Origin: Betaproteobacteria bacterium
GTDB lineage: Bacteria; Pseudomonadota; Gammaproteobacteria; Burkholderiales; SG8-39
Direction: 5' to 3'
DNA: 9,786 nt
Assembly (NCBI GenBank): GCA_012274205.1
Contig: JAAOZY010000457.1
Coordinates: 1-9,786, forward strand
Part shown: piece by piece, positions 1 through 6,229 of the stretch
Position numbering within the stretch: the first letter of the stretch is position 1
Layout of the letters: every line of letters begins with the position of its first letter
Notes under the pieces: model-generated
The model's input: only the letters and a program-made list of their open reading frames with translations
Told to the model about the DNA's origin: nothing
Databases searched by the model: none
Made by a program: the position numbers and the translations under genes

Positions 1-382
1 GCGCCGACGTGGTCATTACCGGGCGCTGCGTCGACAGCGCGGTGGTGCTGGGGCCGTTGATTCACGAATTCGGCTGGCGCGAGGACGATTGCGACCGGCT
101 CGCAGCGGGCAGCCTTGCCGGCCATATCGCCGAGTGCGGCTGCCAGGCCACCGTCGGCCTGGCATTCGAGGATCGGATAGCCGATGTCGTCCCAGCGCGG
201 CACCGACTCCCAGTCGGTGAACAGGCCGCCGGTGGCCTGGCAGCCGCACTCGGCGATATGGCCGGCAAGGCTGCCCGCTGCGAGCCGGTCGTAATCGTCC
301 TCGCGCCAGCCGAATTCGTGAATCAACGGCCCCAGCACCACCGCGCTGTCGACGCAGCGCCCGGTAATGACCACGTCGGCGC
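1..382. repeat. Long inverted repeat at window edge (probable fold-back join)
   Basis: Bases 1-161 are the reverse complement of 222-382 (paired positions add to 383), with mismatches only at 91/292 and 154/229 and a 60-base loop at 162-221. The right arm is native atuA coding sequence; the left arm is a backwards copy beginning at the very first base. The inner end of the pairing coincides with an 11-base imperfect inverted match: the minus strand at 151-161 reads CAGGCCGACGG, and the plus strand at 222-232 reads CAGGCCGCCGG. Such a match is a plausible template-switch point. This looks like a contig-end chimera rather than a biological element, but a true inverted duplication cannot be excluded from sequence alone. 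Confidence 0.93.
3..152 (+). pseudogene. Backwards duplicate fragment of atuA
   Basis: On the plus strand this segment encodes about 50 residues equivalent to AtuA residues 164-213 (the part containing VVITGRCVDSAVVLGPLIHE), with one substitution: the Tyr193 codon TAC is TGC (Cys) in the copy. It has no start region and runs straight into the antisense of atuA, so it is not a gene. It is the left arm of the terminal inverted repeat and is listed only so that it is not mistaken for a second atuA. An open frame continues on the plus strand to about 569, but beyond 152 it is antisense noise. Confidence 0.85.
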
Positions 383-869
383 CGGCGGCGAGCGCGTGCG
401 CGATCGGCAGCGCGCCCAGGTACGCATTGGCCGACAGGACCTTTTGCGGCAGTTCGGCGCCTGCGTACATATCGCGCACGCCTGCAGCGCGCAGTTCGCC
501 GATGCGCGGCAGCACATCGTCGCCCTCCACGATCGCGATCCTGAGTTTCACGCCGGCGTCCGCGGCTAGCCTGGCCAGCGCCGCGGCGCAGCCGGCGGGA
601 TTCACGCCGCCGGCGTTGCTGACCACTTTGATGCGCTGCGCCGCGATGTCGCCGATCACGCTTTTCATGGCGACATCGACGAAGTCGGTGGCGTAGCCGG
701 CATCCGGCGACTTCGCGCGCGCCACCGACAGGATGGACATGGTTAGTTCGGCGAGGTAGTCGAACACCAGATAATCGACCTGCCCGCGGCGCACCAGCTG
801 CGCGCAGGCGACCGAGCTGTCGCCCCAGAAGCCCGAAGCGCCGCCGATGCGCACGACTTTCCCGCTCAT
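151..869 (-). CDS. atuA: AtuA-family (DUF1446) acyclic terpene utilization protein, 3' end lost
   Basis: The ATG at 869 opens a protein starting MSGKVVRIGGASGFWGDSS. It continues through SNAGGVNPAG (84-93), VEGDDVLPRIGEL (114-126), VVITGRCVDSAVVLGPLIHE (166-185), AAGSLAGHIAECG (197-209) and a TGGLFTDWE stretch (213-221), all typical of the AtuA/DUF1446 family. No frameshift is seen. Family members run to about 450-600 residues; here the native sequence stops near residue 240 (YPILECQADG), where the fold-back join begins. The minus-strand frame stays open to base 1, but that part is not AtuA. The ATG overlaps the TGA of the upstream hydratase gene (ATGA at 866-869), which points to translational coupling. 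AtuA is required for growth on acyclic terpenes in Pseudomonas, but its biochemical role is not settled. The family call is firm; the atu rather than another acyl-CoA role is inferred from neighbours. Confidence 0.88.
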
Positions 870-1684
870 CGCCCGTCCTCAGGCAGGTGATCGATCTTCT
901 CCACCCAGGCCGCGTCGCGCTTGTCGCGGAAGGCGGCCACGCCTTCGGCGCCTTCGCCGCGCATCTGGCGCGCGAAGGCCTGCGCGGCGCCATCCAGGAT
1001 GGAAGCGAAATCCGCTTCCGCGCAGCGCCGCAGCAGCGCCTTGGTCTCCGCGTTGGCGCCCGGCGCGCACCGGGCAATGCCCTGGAGAATGGCTAGCAGC
1101 TTGCCGTCCAGGGCGATTGTGTCTGCGGCAACCGAGTCCGCGAGCCCGATGCGCAGCGCTTCCGTGGCGTCGATGCGCTCGCCCGTGAGCGCGAGCCGGC
1201 GCGCGCTTGCCTGGCCGATGCGCGCGACCACGAAGGGCGCGATCTGCGCCGGCACCAGGCCCAGCGTGGTCTCGCTCAGCGCGAATTTCGCATCGCTGCG
1301 CGCAAGTACCACATCCGCCGCGCAGGCGAGGCCGAAGCCGCCGCCCATGGCCGCACCCTCGACCACCGCCACCAGCACCTTGGGCAGGCGCGCCAGCGCA
1401 ATCATGAAGTCGCCGAAGCGGCGGTTGTTGGCCGCGATCGGATCGAGCTGCCCGGCCGCTACGCTGCTCTGCTGGCTCTGCTGGAAATTGCCCATGCTGC
1501 CGCCGGCGCAGAAGAAACCATGCGCGCCGCGCAGCACCACGGCGCGCACGCCCGTGTCCACGGCAGCCGCGTCGATCGCGGCTTGCAGCTCCTGCACCAT
1601 CTGCGGGCTCAGTGCATTGCGCGTGGCCGCATCGTCCAGGGTCAGGAACAGGCAGCCGCCCCGGCGCAAGGATCTCAGCGCCAT
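866..1684 (-). CDS. atuE: Enoyl-CoA hydratase/isomerase family protein, AtuE-like
   Basis: This is a 272-residue crotonase-fold protein, normal for the family. The first oxyanion-hole segment is FFCAGGSMGNF (57-67), the second AMGGGFGLACAAD (112-124), followed by SETTLGLVPAQIAP (137-150). In classic hydratases two glutamates act in catalysis. Here the second (E138) is kept, but the position of the first, normally in a GGxELA stretch, is Gly118. That suggests divergent chemistry or a substitute residue. By position after the atuC- and atuD-like genes it would be isohexenylglutaconyl-CoA hydratase of the citronellol/geraniol pathway. The ATG at 1684 is chosen because GGAAGGA lies at 1691-1697, six bases upstream; a longer open frame reaches back to 1810 but runs inside the dehydrogenase gene. 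Only two bases separate it from the dehydrogenase stop, and its own stop overlaps atuA. A 3-methylglutaconyl-CoA hydratase (LiuC-like) role is the main alternative. Confidence 0.85.
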   Translation of the reverse strand: MALRSLRRGGCLFLTLDDAATRNALSPQMVQELQAAIDAAAVDTGVRAVVLRGAHGFFCAGGSMGNFQQSQQSSVAAGQLDPIAANNRRFGDFMIALARLPKVLVAVVEGAAMGGGFGLACAADVVLARSDAKFALSETTLGLVPAQIAPFVVARIGQASARRLALTGERIDATEALRIGLADSVAADTIALDGKLLAILQGIARCAPGANAETKALLRRCAEADFASILDGAAQAFARQMRGEGAEGVAAFRDKRDAAWVEKIDHLPEDGR

Positions 1685-1686
1685 GG

Positions 1687-2838
1687 CTAGTCCTTCCGCG
1701 GCAGGATGCCCATGTGCTTCGAGATGATGCCGAGCATGATCTCGTCGGCGCCGCCGCCGATCGAAGTCAGGCGCGCATCGCGGTAGGCGCGCCCGATCGG
1801 GTTCTCCCACATATAGCCCATGCCGCCCCAGAACTGCAGACAGGCATCGGGCACTTCGCGCGCGAGGCGTCCGGCCTTGAGCTTCGCCATCGAAGCGAGC
1901 TCGGTCACGTCATTGCCCGCGATATAGAGTTCGGTCGCGCGATACACCAGCGAACGCAGCGCCTCGACTTCGGTCTTCAATTCGGCCAGGCGGAAATGCA
2001 CGTACTGGTTGTCCAGAATGGGCTTGCCGAATGCCATGCGCTCGCGCGCGTATTTCGCCGTCTCGTCGATCAGCCGGCCGATGGAACTGCTGCGCGCCGC
2101 GGCCCACAGGCGCTCTTCCTGGAACTGCAGCATCTGGTAGGTGAAGCCCATGCCCTCCTCGCCGATGCGGTAGCGCTGCGGCACGCGCACGTCGTCGAAG
2201 AAAATCTGCGCCGTGTCGGAAGACCACATGCCGAGTTTTTTCAGTTTGCGCGCGATGCTCACGCCTTGGGTCTTCATCGGCACGCAGATCAGCGACTTGT
2301 TCTTGTGCGCCGCGCCCTGGCTGGTGTTGGCGAGCAGGCAGATCCAGTCGGCCTGGGTGCCATTGGTGGTCCACATCTTGCCGCCGTTGATGATGTAGTC
2401 ATCGCCGTCCTTGCGCGCCGTGGTCTTGATCGAAGCCACGTCCGAGCCCGCGCCGACTTCGGACACGCCGAGGCAGGCGACGTAATCGCCGGCGATCGAG
2501 GGTACGAGAAACTCCTCGCGCAATGCGTCCGAGCCGAAGCGCGCCAGCGCCGGCGTCGCCATGTCGGTCTGCACGCCGATCGCCATCGGGATGCCGCCGC
2601 ACTGGATGTGCCCGAGCGCCTCGGCCATCGCGACCGAATAGGAATAGTCCAGCGCCTGGCCACCGTACGCTTCCGGCTTGCACACGCCGAGGAAGCCGAG
2701 CTGCCCCATTTTCTTGAACACTTCATGTGCCGGGAAGATTTCGGCCGCCTCCCACTCATCGACATGCGGATTGATTTCAGCTTCGATGAATTTCTTCAGC
2801 TGCCGCTGCAGCTCTTCGTGCTCGTGGGTGAATAGCAT
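1687..2838 (-). CDS. atuD: Acyl-CoA dehydrogenase, citronellyl-CoA dehydrogenase-like
   Basis: This is a full-length 383-residue FAD-dependent acyl-CoA dehydrogenase. The N-terminal helical domain is about 1-115. CLGVSEVGAGSDVASIKTTA (122-141) is the flavin/substrate signature, the beta domain follows, and the C-terminal domain carries ERMAFGKPI (266-274) and FWGGMGYMWENP (337-348). The usual catalytic glutamate near the C-terminus (the YEGT motif of medium-chain enzymes) is replaced by glycine in IGGGADEIM (360-368). A glutamate lies in QEERL (240-244), where isovaleryl-CoA and long-chain dehydrogenases keep their base, so E242 is the probable base; this fits a branched substrate. The residues GGIPMAIGVQTDMATPALAR (81-100) resemble AtuD proteins as I recall them. 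The start at 2838 has AAGGA and AGGA just upstream (2841-2850). It follows the carboxyltransferase by 26 bases, the atuC-D order of Pseudomonas. Isovaleryl-CoA dehydrogenase is the alternative. Confidence 0.88.
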   Translation of the reverse strand: MLFTHEHEELQRQLKKFIEAEINPHVDEWEAAEIFPAHEVFKKMGQLGFLGVCKPEAYGGQALDYSYSVAMAEALGHIQCGGIPMAIGVQTDMATPALARFGSDALREEFLVPSIAGDYVACLGVSEVGAGSDVASIKTTARKDGDDYIINGGKMWTTNGTQADWICLLANTSQGAAHKNKSLICVPMKTQGVSIARKLKKLGMWSSDTAQIFFDDVRVPQRYRIGEEGMGFTYQMLQFQEERLWAAARSSSIGRLIDETAKYARERMAFGKPILDNQYVHFRLAELKTEVEALRSLVYRATELYIAGNDVTELASMAKLKAGRLAREVPDACLQFWGGMGYMWENPIGRAYRDARLTSIGGGADEIMLGIISKHMGILPRKD

Positions 2839-2864
2839 GGTCCTTGTCCTCGGGTCTTGTGCTG

Positions 2865-4481
2865 CTACGGCCGTGCGACGCCGAACTGGATTTTCTGCAC
2901 CTTCCTCGCATCGGCTTCGGCGCAGATCGCCAGTGCCGCGGCCAGCACCTTGCGGGTGTCGCGCGGATCGATCACGCCGTCATCCAGCAACAGGCCGCTG
3001 GTGTAGAACGCGTCCATCTGGCTCTCGAAGTTGGCGACGATCGCCTGCTTCATCTGTTGCAGCGCTGCCTCGTCCACCGGCTTGCCCTTGCGCGCGGCCG
3101 TGCCTTCGGCCACGATCGCCATCGTCATCGCCGCCTGCTCCGGCCCCATGACCGCGGTCTGCGCATTGGGCCAGCTGAACACGAAGCGCGGATTGAAGGC
3201 GCGCCCGCACATGCCGTAATTGCCGGCACCGAAGGAGGAGCCGCACATGATGGTGATCTGCGGCACGGTCGCGTTGGACACCGCCTGGATCATTTTCGAG
3301 CCGTGCTTGATCATGCCGCCGGCCTCGGACTTGGTGCCGACCAGGTAGCCGGTGGTGTTCTGCAGGTAGATGAGCGGCGTGTGCGACTGGCAGCACAGCT
3401 GGATGAACTGCGTCGCCTTGGTCGCGCCGGCCGGATCGAGCGGGCCGTTGTTGCTGATGAAGCCGACCTTGTGCCCGGCGATCGCTCCGAGGCCGCACAG
3501 CGTGAACCTGCCGTAGGCGGGCTTGAATTCGAGCAGCCCGGAAGCATCGGCGATGCGCCAGATCACTTCACGCATGTCCACCGGCTTGCGCGTGGACAGC
3601 GGCATCAGTCCGGCGATCTCGTCCGCATCGAGCTTCGGCGCGGGCGCAGCCGCGGCGTCGGCGCCGACGCGCTCCCATTTGAGGGTAGCCAGCAGCTCGC
3701 GCGCGATTTCGATTGCGCCGGCATCGTCGTCGGCCACGAACTCCGCCAGGCCGGATACGCGCGCATGCATGTCGGCGCCGCCGAGATCCTCATCGGTGGC
3801 GATTTCTCCGGTCGCCGCCTTCAGCAGCGGCGGTCCGGCGAGGAAGGCTTTGGCGCGCCCGCGCACCATGATCACGTAATCGGACAGCCCGGGCAGATAG
3901 GCGCCGCCCGCAGTGGAAGAGCCGTGCACCACGGCAATCACCGGCAGGCCTGCGGCGGACAGGCGCGCGAGATTGTAGAACAGGCCGCCGCCGGCGATGA
4001 AGCGCTCGACTTTGTAGGTCAGCAGATTGGCGCCGCCGCTCTCCACCAACTGCACGAAGGGCAGCTTGTTCGCCAGCGCGATTTCCTGGCAGCGCATGAC
4101 CTTGCGCCCGCCCAGGGCGCTCAGCGCGCCCGCGCCTATGCCCGAATCATTGGCCACCACCATGCAGCGCACGCCGGAGATGATGCCGATGCCGGCGAGC
4201 ACCGCGGCGCCGGGGATGCTGCTGTCGCGATCGGCATCGTCGGTGCAATAGCCGGCCAGGCTCGCGAGCTCGAGGAAGGGCGCGCCCGCATCGAGCAGGC
4301 GCGCCAGGCGCTCGCGCGGTAACAGCGCCCCGCGCTTGTCGAAGGCCGGCTGGGCCGCCGCGGAGGCGGCCGCCGCGCGGCCCTCCAGCGCGCGCAAGCG
4401 CTCGATCAGCGCGAGCATCGCGCTGCGCTGCTGCTTGAAGGATTCGGACTGGGGGTCGATGCGGGTCTTGGGCGATATCAT
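2865..4481 (-). CDS. atuC: Acyl-CoA carboxylase carboxyltransferase (beta) subunit, geranyl-CoA carboxylase-like
   Basis: This is a 538-residue carboxyltransferase, the usual size for geranyl-CoA or methylcrotonyl-CoA carboxylase beta subunits. The N-terminal crotonase-like half (about 45-275) has ANDSGIGAGALSALGGRK (110-127), VESGGANL (146-153) and HGSSTAGGAYLPGLSD (186-201). The C-terminal half (about 290-520) has FISNNGPLDPAGATKATQFI (341-360), the carboxybiotin-side GSSFGAGNYGMCGRAFNPRF (414-433) and DGVIDPRDTRKVL (501-513). It transfers carboxylate from biotin to the gamma carbon of a 3-methyl-2-enoyl-CoA; the biotinylated alpha subunit is not in the window. Gene order (C-D-E with atuA) favours geranyl-CoA over 3-methylcrotonyl-CoA, since liu clusters place the dehydrogenase first. 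The ATG at 4481 lacks a clear ribosome binding site, so the exact start is less sure than the gene. It is the first gene of the operon; a candidate promoter lies just upstream. Confidence 0.9.
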   Translation of the reverse strand: MISPKTRIDPQSESFKQQRSAMLALIERLRALEGRAAAASAAAQPAFDKRGALLPRERLARLLDAGAPFLELASLAGYCTDDADRDSSIPGAAVLAGIGIISGVRCMVVANDSGIGAGALSALGGRKVMRCQEIALANKLPFVQLVESGGANLLTYKVERFIAGGGLFYNLARLSAAGLPVIAVVHGSSTAGGAYLPGLSDYVIMVRGRAKAFLAGPPLLKAATGEIATDEDLGGADMHARVSGLAEFVADDDAGAIEIARELLATLKWERVGADAAAAPAPKLDADEIAGLMPLSTRKPVDMREVIWRIADASGLLEFKPAYGRFTLCGLGAIAGHKVGFISNNGPLDPAGATKATQFIQLCCQSHTPLIYLQNTTGYLVGTKSEAGGMIKHGSKMIQAVSNATVPQITIMCGSSFGAGNYGMCGRAFNPRFVFSWPNAQTAVMGPEQAAMTMAIVAEGTAARKGKPVDEAALQQMKQAIVANFESQMDAFYTSGLLLDDGVIDPRDTRKVLAAALAICAEADARKVQKIQFGVARP

Positions 4482-4510
4482 TGTCGCGCGGGTCGTGGAG
4501 GGACCGCGAT

Positions 4511-4541
4511 ATTATGCCCTGCCGCGGGACAAAGGGGTCAG
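4511..4541 (-). promoter_or_regulatory. Candidate sigma70-like promoter of the atu operon
   Basis: On the minus strand CTGACC (4541-4536) and CATAAT (4516-4511) match the -35 in 4 of 6 and the -10 in 5 of 6 positions, but with a long 19-base spacer. Transcription would start near 4504, about 23 bases before the carboxyltransferase ATG. The long spacer would fit a promoter needing regulator help. I see no clear TetR-type operator beside it. Confidence 0.35.
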
Positions 4542-4626
4542 CGCAGATGCATTCCAGGCCGATAGGGTGCGTGGCGCGCTGCGCGCCGGCAACGGTGCTG
4601 CGGTTTACTTATTGCGGGTCGGTTTC

Positions 4627-4644
4627 GGCCAAGCCGGATTGGCC
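4627..4644. other. Inverted repeat after small membrane-protein gene
   Basis: GGCCAA (4627-4632) and TTGGCC (4639-4644) are perfect 6-base arms around GCCGGA, starting 9 bases past the small gene's stop on the minus strand. No T-run follows, so it is at best a weak terminator hairpin; it could equally be an operator upstream of the atu operon. Confidence 0.3.
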
Positions 4645-4652
4645 CTGGCCGT

Positions 4653-4880
4653 TTAGCCCGCCGCCTGCACCAGATAGTCGTAGGGCTTTCCGATCAGGGT
4701 CCAGACATCGTCCGTGCGCTTTGCAAAACTCCGGCCCGGCACCAGCCGGTCGAGCAGTTCCGCCACCGACATCGAGCTGCTGTAAAGGATGATGAAGGGG
4801 AATATTCCCAGGCAGAGCGTGAGCAGCAGCAGGCCGTAAAGGACGTAATGCATCAGGAATTTCTTCAGTCCGCCGGACAC
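4653..4880 (-). CDS. Small single-helix membrane protein, function unknown
   Basis: This is a 75-residue protein: a short basic N-terminus (SGGLKKFLMHY), one long hydrophobic segment at about 12-33 (VLYGLLLLTLCLGIFPFIILY) and a polar C-terminal part of about 40 residues with DRLVPGRSFAKRTDDVW (44-60). It is probably inner-membrane anchored. I do not recognise the family. The GTG start at 4880 is supported by AGGAG at 4886-4890 with a five-base gap, better than most genes here, and the hydrophobic pattern makes chance unlikely. It stands alone: it is 172 bases from the atu operon on the same strand and divergent from the chromate transporter genes, so neither neighbour clearly explains it. An overlapping longer frame (4609-4893) lacks these features and was left out. 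Confidence 0.65.
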   Translation of the reverse strand: MSGGLKKFLMHYVLYGLLLLTLCLGIFPFIILYSSSMSVAELLDRLVPGRSFAKRTDDVWTLIGKPYDYLVQAAG

Positions 4881-4885
4881 GGTTT

Positions 4886-4890
4886 CTCCT
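4886..4890 (-). promoter_or_regulatory. Ribosome binding site supporting a GTG start
   Basis: AGGAG on the minus strand lies five bases before the GTG at 4880. It fixes the start of the small membrane-protein gene, which has no ATG nearby in frame at the N-terminus. Confidence 0.7.
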
Positions 4891-4961
4891 CAAGTACCAG
4901 TTGGCACAGAACGAATCAGTGTGGGCCGCGCAGCGTGACGGCGATATAGGTGCTTACCCGC

Positions 4962-5013
4962 AGGCAGGGCTGCAATTGGCTGGTTGAACGCTAACTGCGA
5001 TAATGCCCTGCCT
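4962..5013. repeat. Nine-base inverted repeat flanking the chrA promoter
   Basis: AGGCAGGGC (4962-4970) and its exact reverse complement GCCCTGCCT (5005-5013) bracket the candidate -35 and -10 boxes. Arm centres are 43 bases apart, about four helical turns. The second arm covers the predicted transcription start. It could be a pair of operator sites; chance is possible in GC-rich DNA. Confidence 0.45.
4976..5004 (+). promoter_or_regulatory. Sigma70-like promoter for the chromate transporter genes
   Basis: TTGGCT (4976-4981), a 17-base spacer and GATAAT (4999-5004) match the consensus in 4 of 6 and 5 of 6 positions with optimal spacing, the best promoter seen in the window. Transcription would start near 5011, giving a leader of about 108 bases before the ATG at 5119. 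Confidence 0.55.
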
Positions 5014-5040
5014 TTGGACTGACGACGCCACCTGGAACCT

Positions 5041-5063
5041 GTTGCAAAATGAAATTTTGCAAC
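5041..5063. repeat. Perfect inverted repeat 1 in chrA leader
   Basis: GTTGCAAAAT (5041-5050) and ATTTTGCAAC (5054-5063) are perfect 10-base arms around GAA. It is AT-rich in its core, unlike its surroundings. It may be a dimeric regulator site or an RNA hairpin within the leader. Confidence 0.75.
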
Positions 5064-5064
5064 G

Positions 5065-5076
5065 CCCTATATAGGG
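5065..5076. repeat. Perfect 12-base palindrome in chrA leader
   Basis: CCCTATATAGGG reads the same on both strands and begins two bases after the previous inverted repeat. With no loop it is more likely a DNA site than an RNA hairpin. The TATA core could also act as a -10 element, but no well-spaced -35 was found. Confidence 0.65.
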
Positions 5077-5080
5077 GAGT

Positions 5081-5102
5081 ATGAGGGGAAGTGTCCCCTC
5101 AT
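5081..5102. repeat. Perfect inverted repeat 3 in chrA leader
   Basis: ATGAGGGGA (5081-5089) and TCCCCTCAT (5094-5102) are perfect 9-base arms around AGTG. As RNA this would be a stable tetraloop hairpin ending 16 bases before the chrA ATG, and it would bury the only purine-rich, ribosome-binding-like stretch close to that start. No U-run follows, so it is not a classic terminator. Confidence 0.7.
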
Positions 5103-5118
5103 CTTCAATCGAACTCTT

Positions 5119-5697
5119 ATGCCCGCAGAACAGCCGCATGCCGACAGCGCGAGCGGCGCGACCCGGAGCGATATTACGCCGCTGGTGCTGTTCATCGCCT
5201 TTTCGCAGCTCGCCCTGTCCGGCTTTGGCGGCGTGCTGCCCTGGGCGCACCGCGCCCTGGTCGAGAGGAAAGGCTGGCTTACGCAGCGCGAATTCGTCGA
5301 GACGCTCGCGCTGGGACAGCTGCTGCCGGGCCCTAACATCGGCAATATGGCGGTGATGATCGGCTACCGCTACGCCGGCTACGCCGGAGCGCTGGCTGCC
5401 ATCGCCGGATTGGTGAGCGGGCCGTTCGCACTGATGATTGCGGTCGGCCTGCTCTACAGCAACTACGGGGCCTTGCCGCTGGTGCAGCAGGCGCTCTCGG
5501 GCATGTCCGCCGTGGCAGCGGGCCTGGTGCTCGCCACCGGCTTCAAGATGGCGGCCAGCCTGAAACGGCACTGGCGCCCCTGGCTGTTCGCTGCGCTCGC
5601 CCTGCTCGGCGTCGGCGCGCTGCGCTGGCCGCTGCTCGGCGTCGTCGGCGCGCTCGCGCCGTTCGCCGTTGCCGGCGCCTGGCGCGAGTCGGAATGA
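5119..5697 (+). CDS. chrA: Chromate transporter, N-terminal-type half (short-chain ChrA)
   Basis: This is a 192-residue inner-membrane protein of the chromate ion transporter family in its half-size form. The signature SGFGGVLPWAHRALVE (34-49), EFVETLALGQLLPGPNIGN (58-76) and GYRYAGYAGA (82-91) is intact, followed by several hydrophobic segments up to about residue 187. Half-size proteins usually come as adjacent pairs that together replace one full-length ChrA; the second half follows with a four-base overlap. The ATG at 5119 has no recognisable ribosome binding site, and no other in-frame Met occurs before about residue 79, so the start is accepted by default. The leader carries three inverted repeats and a good promoter. 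Chromate (or sulfate-like oxyanion) efflux is the family's known role; no chrB regulator is in the window. Confidence 0.9.
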   Translation: MPAEQPHADSASGATRSDITPLVLFIAFSQLALSGFGGVLPWAHRALVERKGWLTQREFVETLALGQLLPGPNIGNMAVMIGYRYAGYAGALAAIAGLVSGPFALMIAVGLLYSNYGALPLVQQALSGMSAVAAGLVLATGFKMAASLKRHWRPWLFAALALLGVGALRWPLLGVVGALAPFAVAGAWRESE

Positions 5698-6224
5698 TGA
5701 GCGCAGGCGATCTGGGCGCACTATTCGCGCATCTCGCGCTGCTGTCGCTGATGGCCATCGGCGGCGTCTCTTCGATCCTGCCTGACATGCAGCGCTACGT
5801 GGTTGAGGCGAACCAGTGGCTGAGCGGCACGCAGTTCGCCGACATTTACGCGCTCGGCCAGGCTACGCCCGGCCCGAACATGATGTTCGTGACCCTGCTC
5901 GGCTGGCAGCTAGCCGGCTGGACCGGCGCGGTCGTCGCCTCGATCGCGATCATCGTTCCGCCCGTGTTGCTGACGCTGGCGGTCACGCGCCTGAATGCGA
6001 ACCAGCCCAACGGGGCGCTGAGCCGCGCCATCCGCGGCGGACTGGGCCCGATCGCCATCGGACTGACGCTCTCCAGCGGCTGGATTCTTGCGCACTCGGC
6101 CGACCACGACTGGCGCGGCGCGCTGCTGACGCTGCTGACGGTGGTCCTGATGCTGCGCACCAGGCTCAATCCGGTGTGGCTGATACTCGCCGGAGCCCTC
6201 GCCGGCATGGCCGGCGTCCTCTGA
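5694..6224 (+). CDS. chrA: Chromate transporter, second half (short-chain ChrA)
   Basis: This is a 176-residue membrane protein, the partner of the preceding half-transporter. It has its own copy of the family signature, with AIGGVSSILPDMQRYVVE (21-38) and YALGQATPGPNMMFVTLLG (52-70), then hydrophobic stretches at about 74-98, 117-133, 143-155 and 161-176. The GFGG of the first half is IGGV here, a normal difference between the two types. The start is ATG at 5694, overlapping the upstream TGA, or the second ATG at 5697; there is little ribosome-binding sequence, so translation is probably coupled. The pair likely forms a heterodimer with opposite membrane topology, as described for other paired short ChrA proteins. 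It ends 33 bases from the convergent oxidoreductase gene. Confidence 0.9.
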   Translation: MMSAGDLGALFAHLALLSLMAIGGVSSILPDMQRYVVEANQWLSGTQFADIYALGQATPGPNMMFVTLLGWQLAGWTGAVVASIAIIVPPVLLTLAVTRLNANQPNGALSRAIRGGLGPIAIGLTLSSGWILAHSADHDWRGALLTLLTVVLMLRTRLNPVWLILAGALAGMAGVL

Positions 6225-6229
6225 TCCAC

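Noticed and set aside
9..569. Open plus-strand frame that begins with an AtuA-like stretch.
   Set aside because: Its first 48 residues are the fold-back copy of atuA and the rest is antisense to the real atuA; it has no start signal and is not a gene.
866..1810. Longer hydratase reading from 1810.
   Set aside because: The extra 42 residues lie within the dehydrogenase gene and look random; the ATG at 1684 has an excellent ribosome binding site and gives the normal family length.
2844..4322. A 492-residue plus-strand frame opposite the carboxyltransferase, and similar long antisense frames at 1612-2835 and 6474-7664.
   Set aside because: They are His/Arg/Ala-rich translations of the opposite strand of well-conserved genes, as expected in GC-rich DNA; no domains or good start signals.
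4943..4975. Minus-strand promoter for the small membrane protein (TTGCAG with TATATC).
   Set aside because: The spacer would be 21 bases, too long to support a call.
5065..5076. TATA core of the 12-base palindrome as the chrA -10 box with TTGCAA at 5042 as -35.
   Set aside because: Spacing is 19-20 bases; the 4976-5004 pair is clearly better.
5081..5356. Plus-strand frame starting in the third chrA-leader hairpin, with purine-rich sequence before it, as a leader peptide.
   Set aside because: It runs far into chrA in another frame with Ser/Arg/Cys-rich noise, and the purine run is only one base from its ATG.
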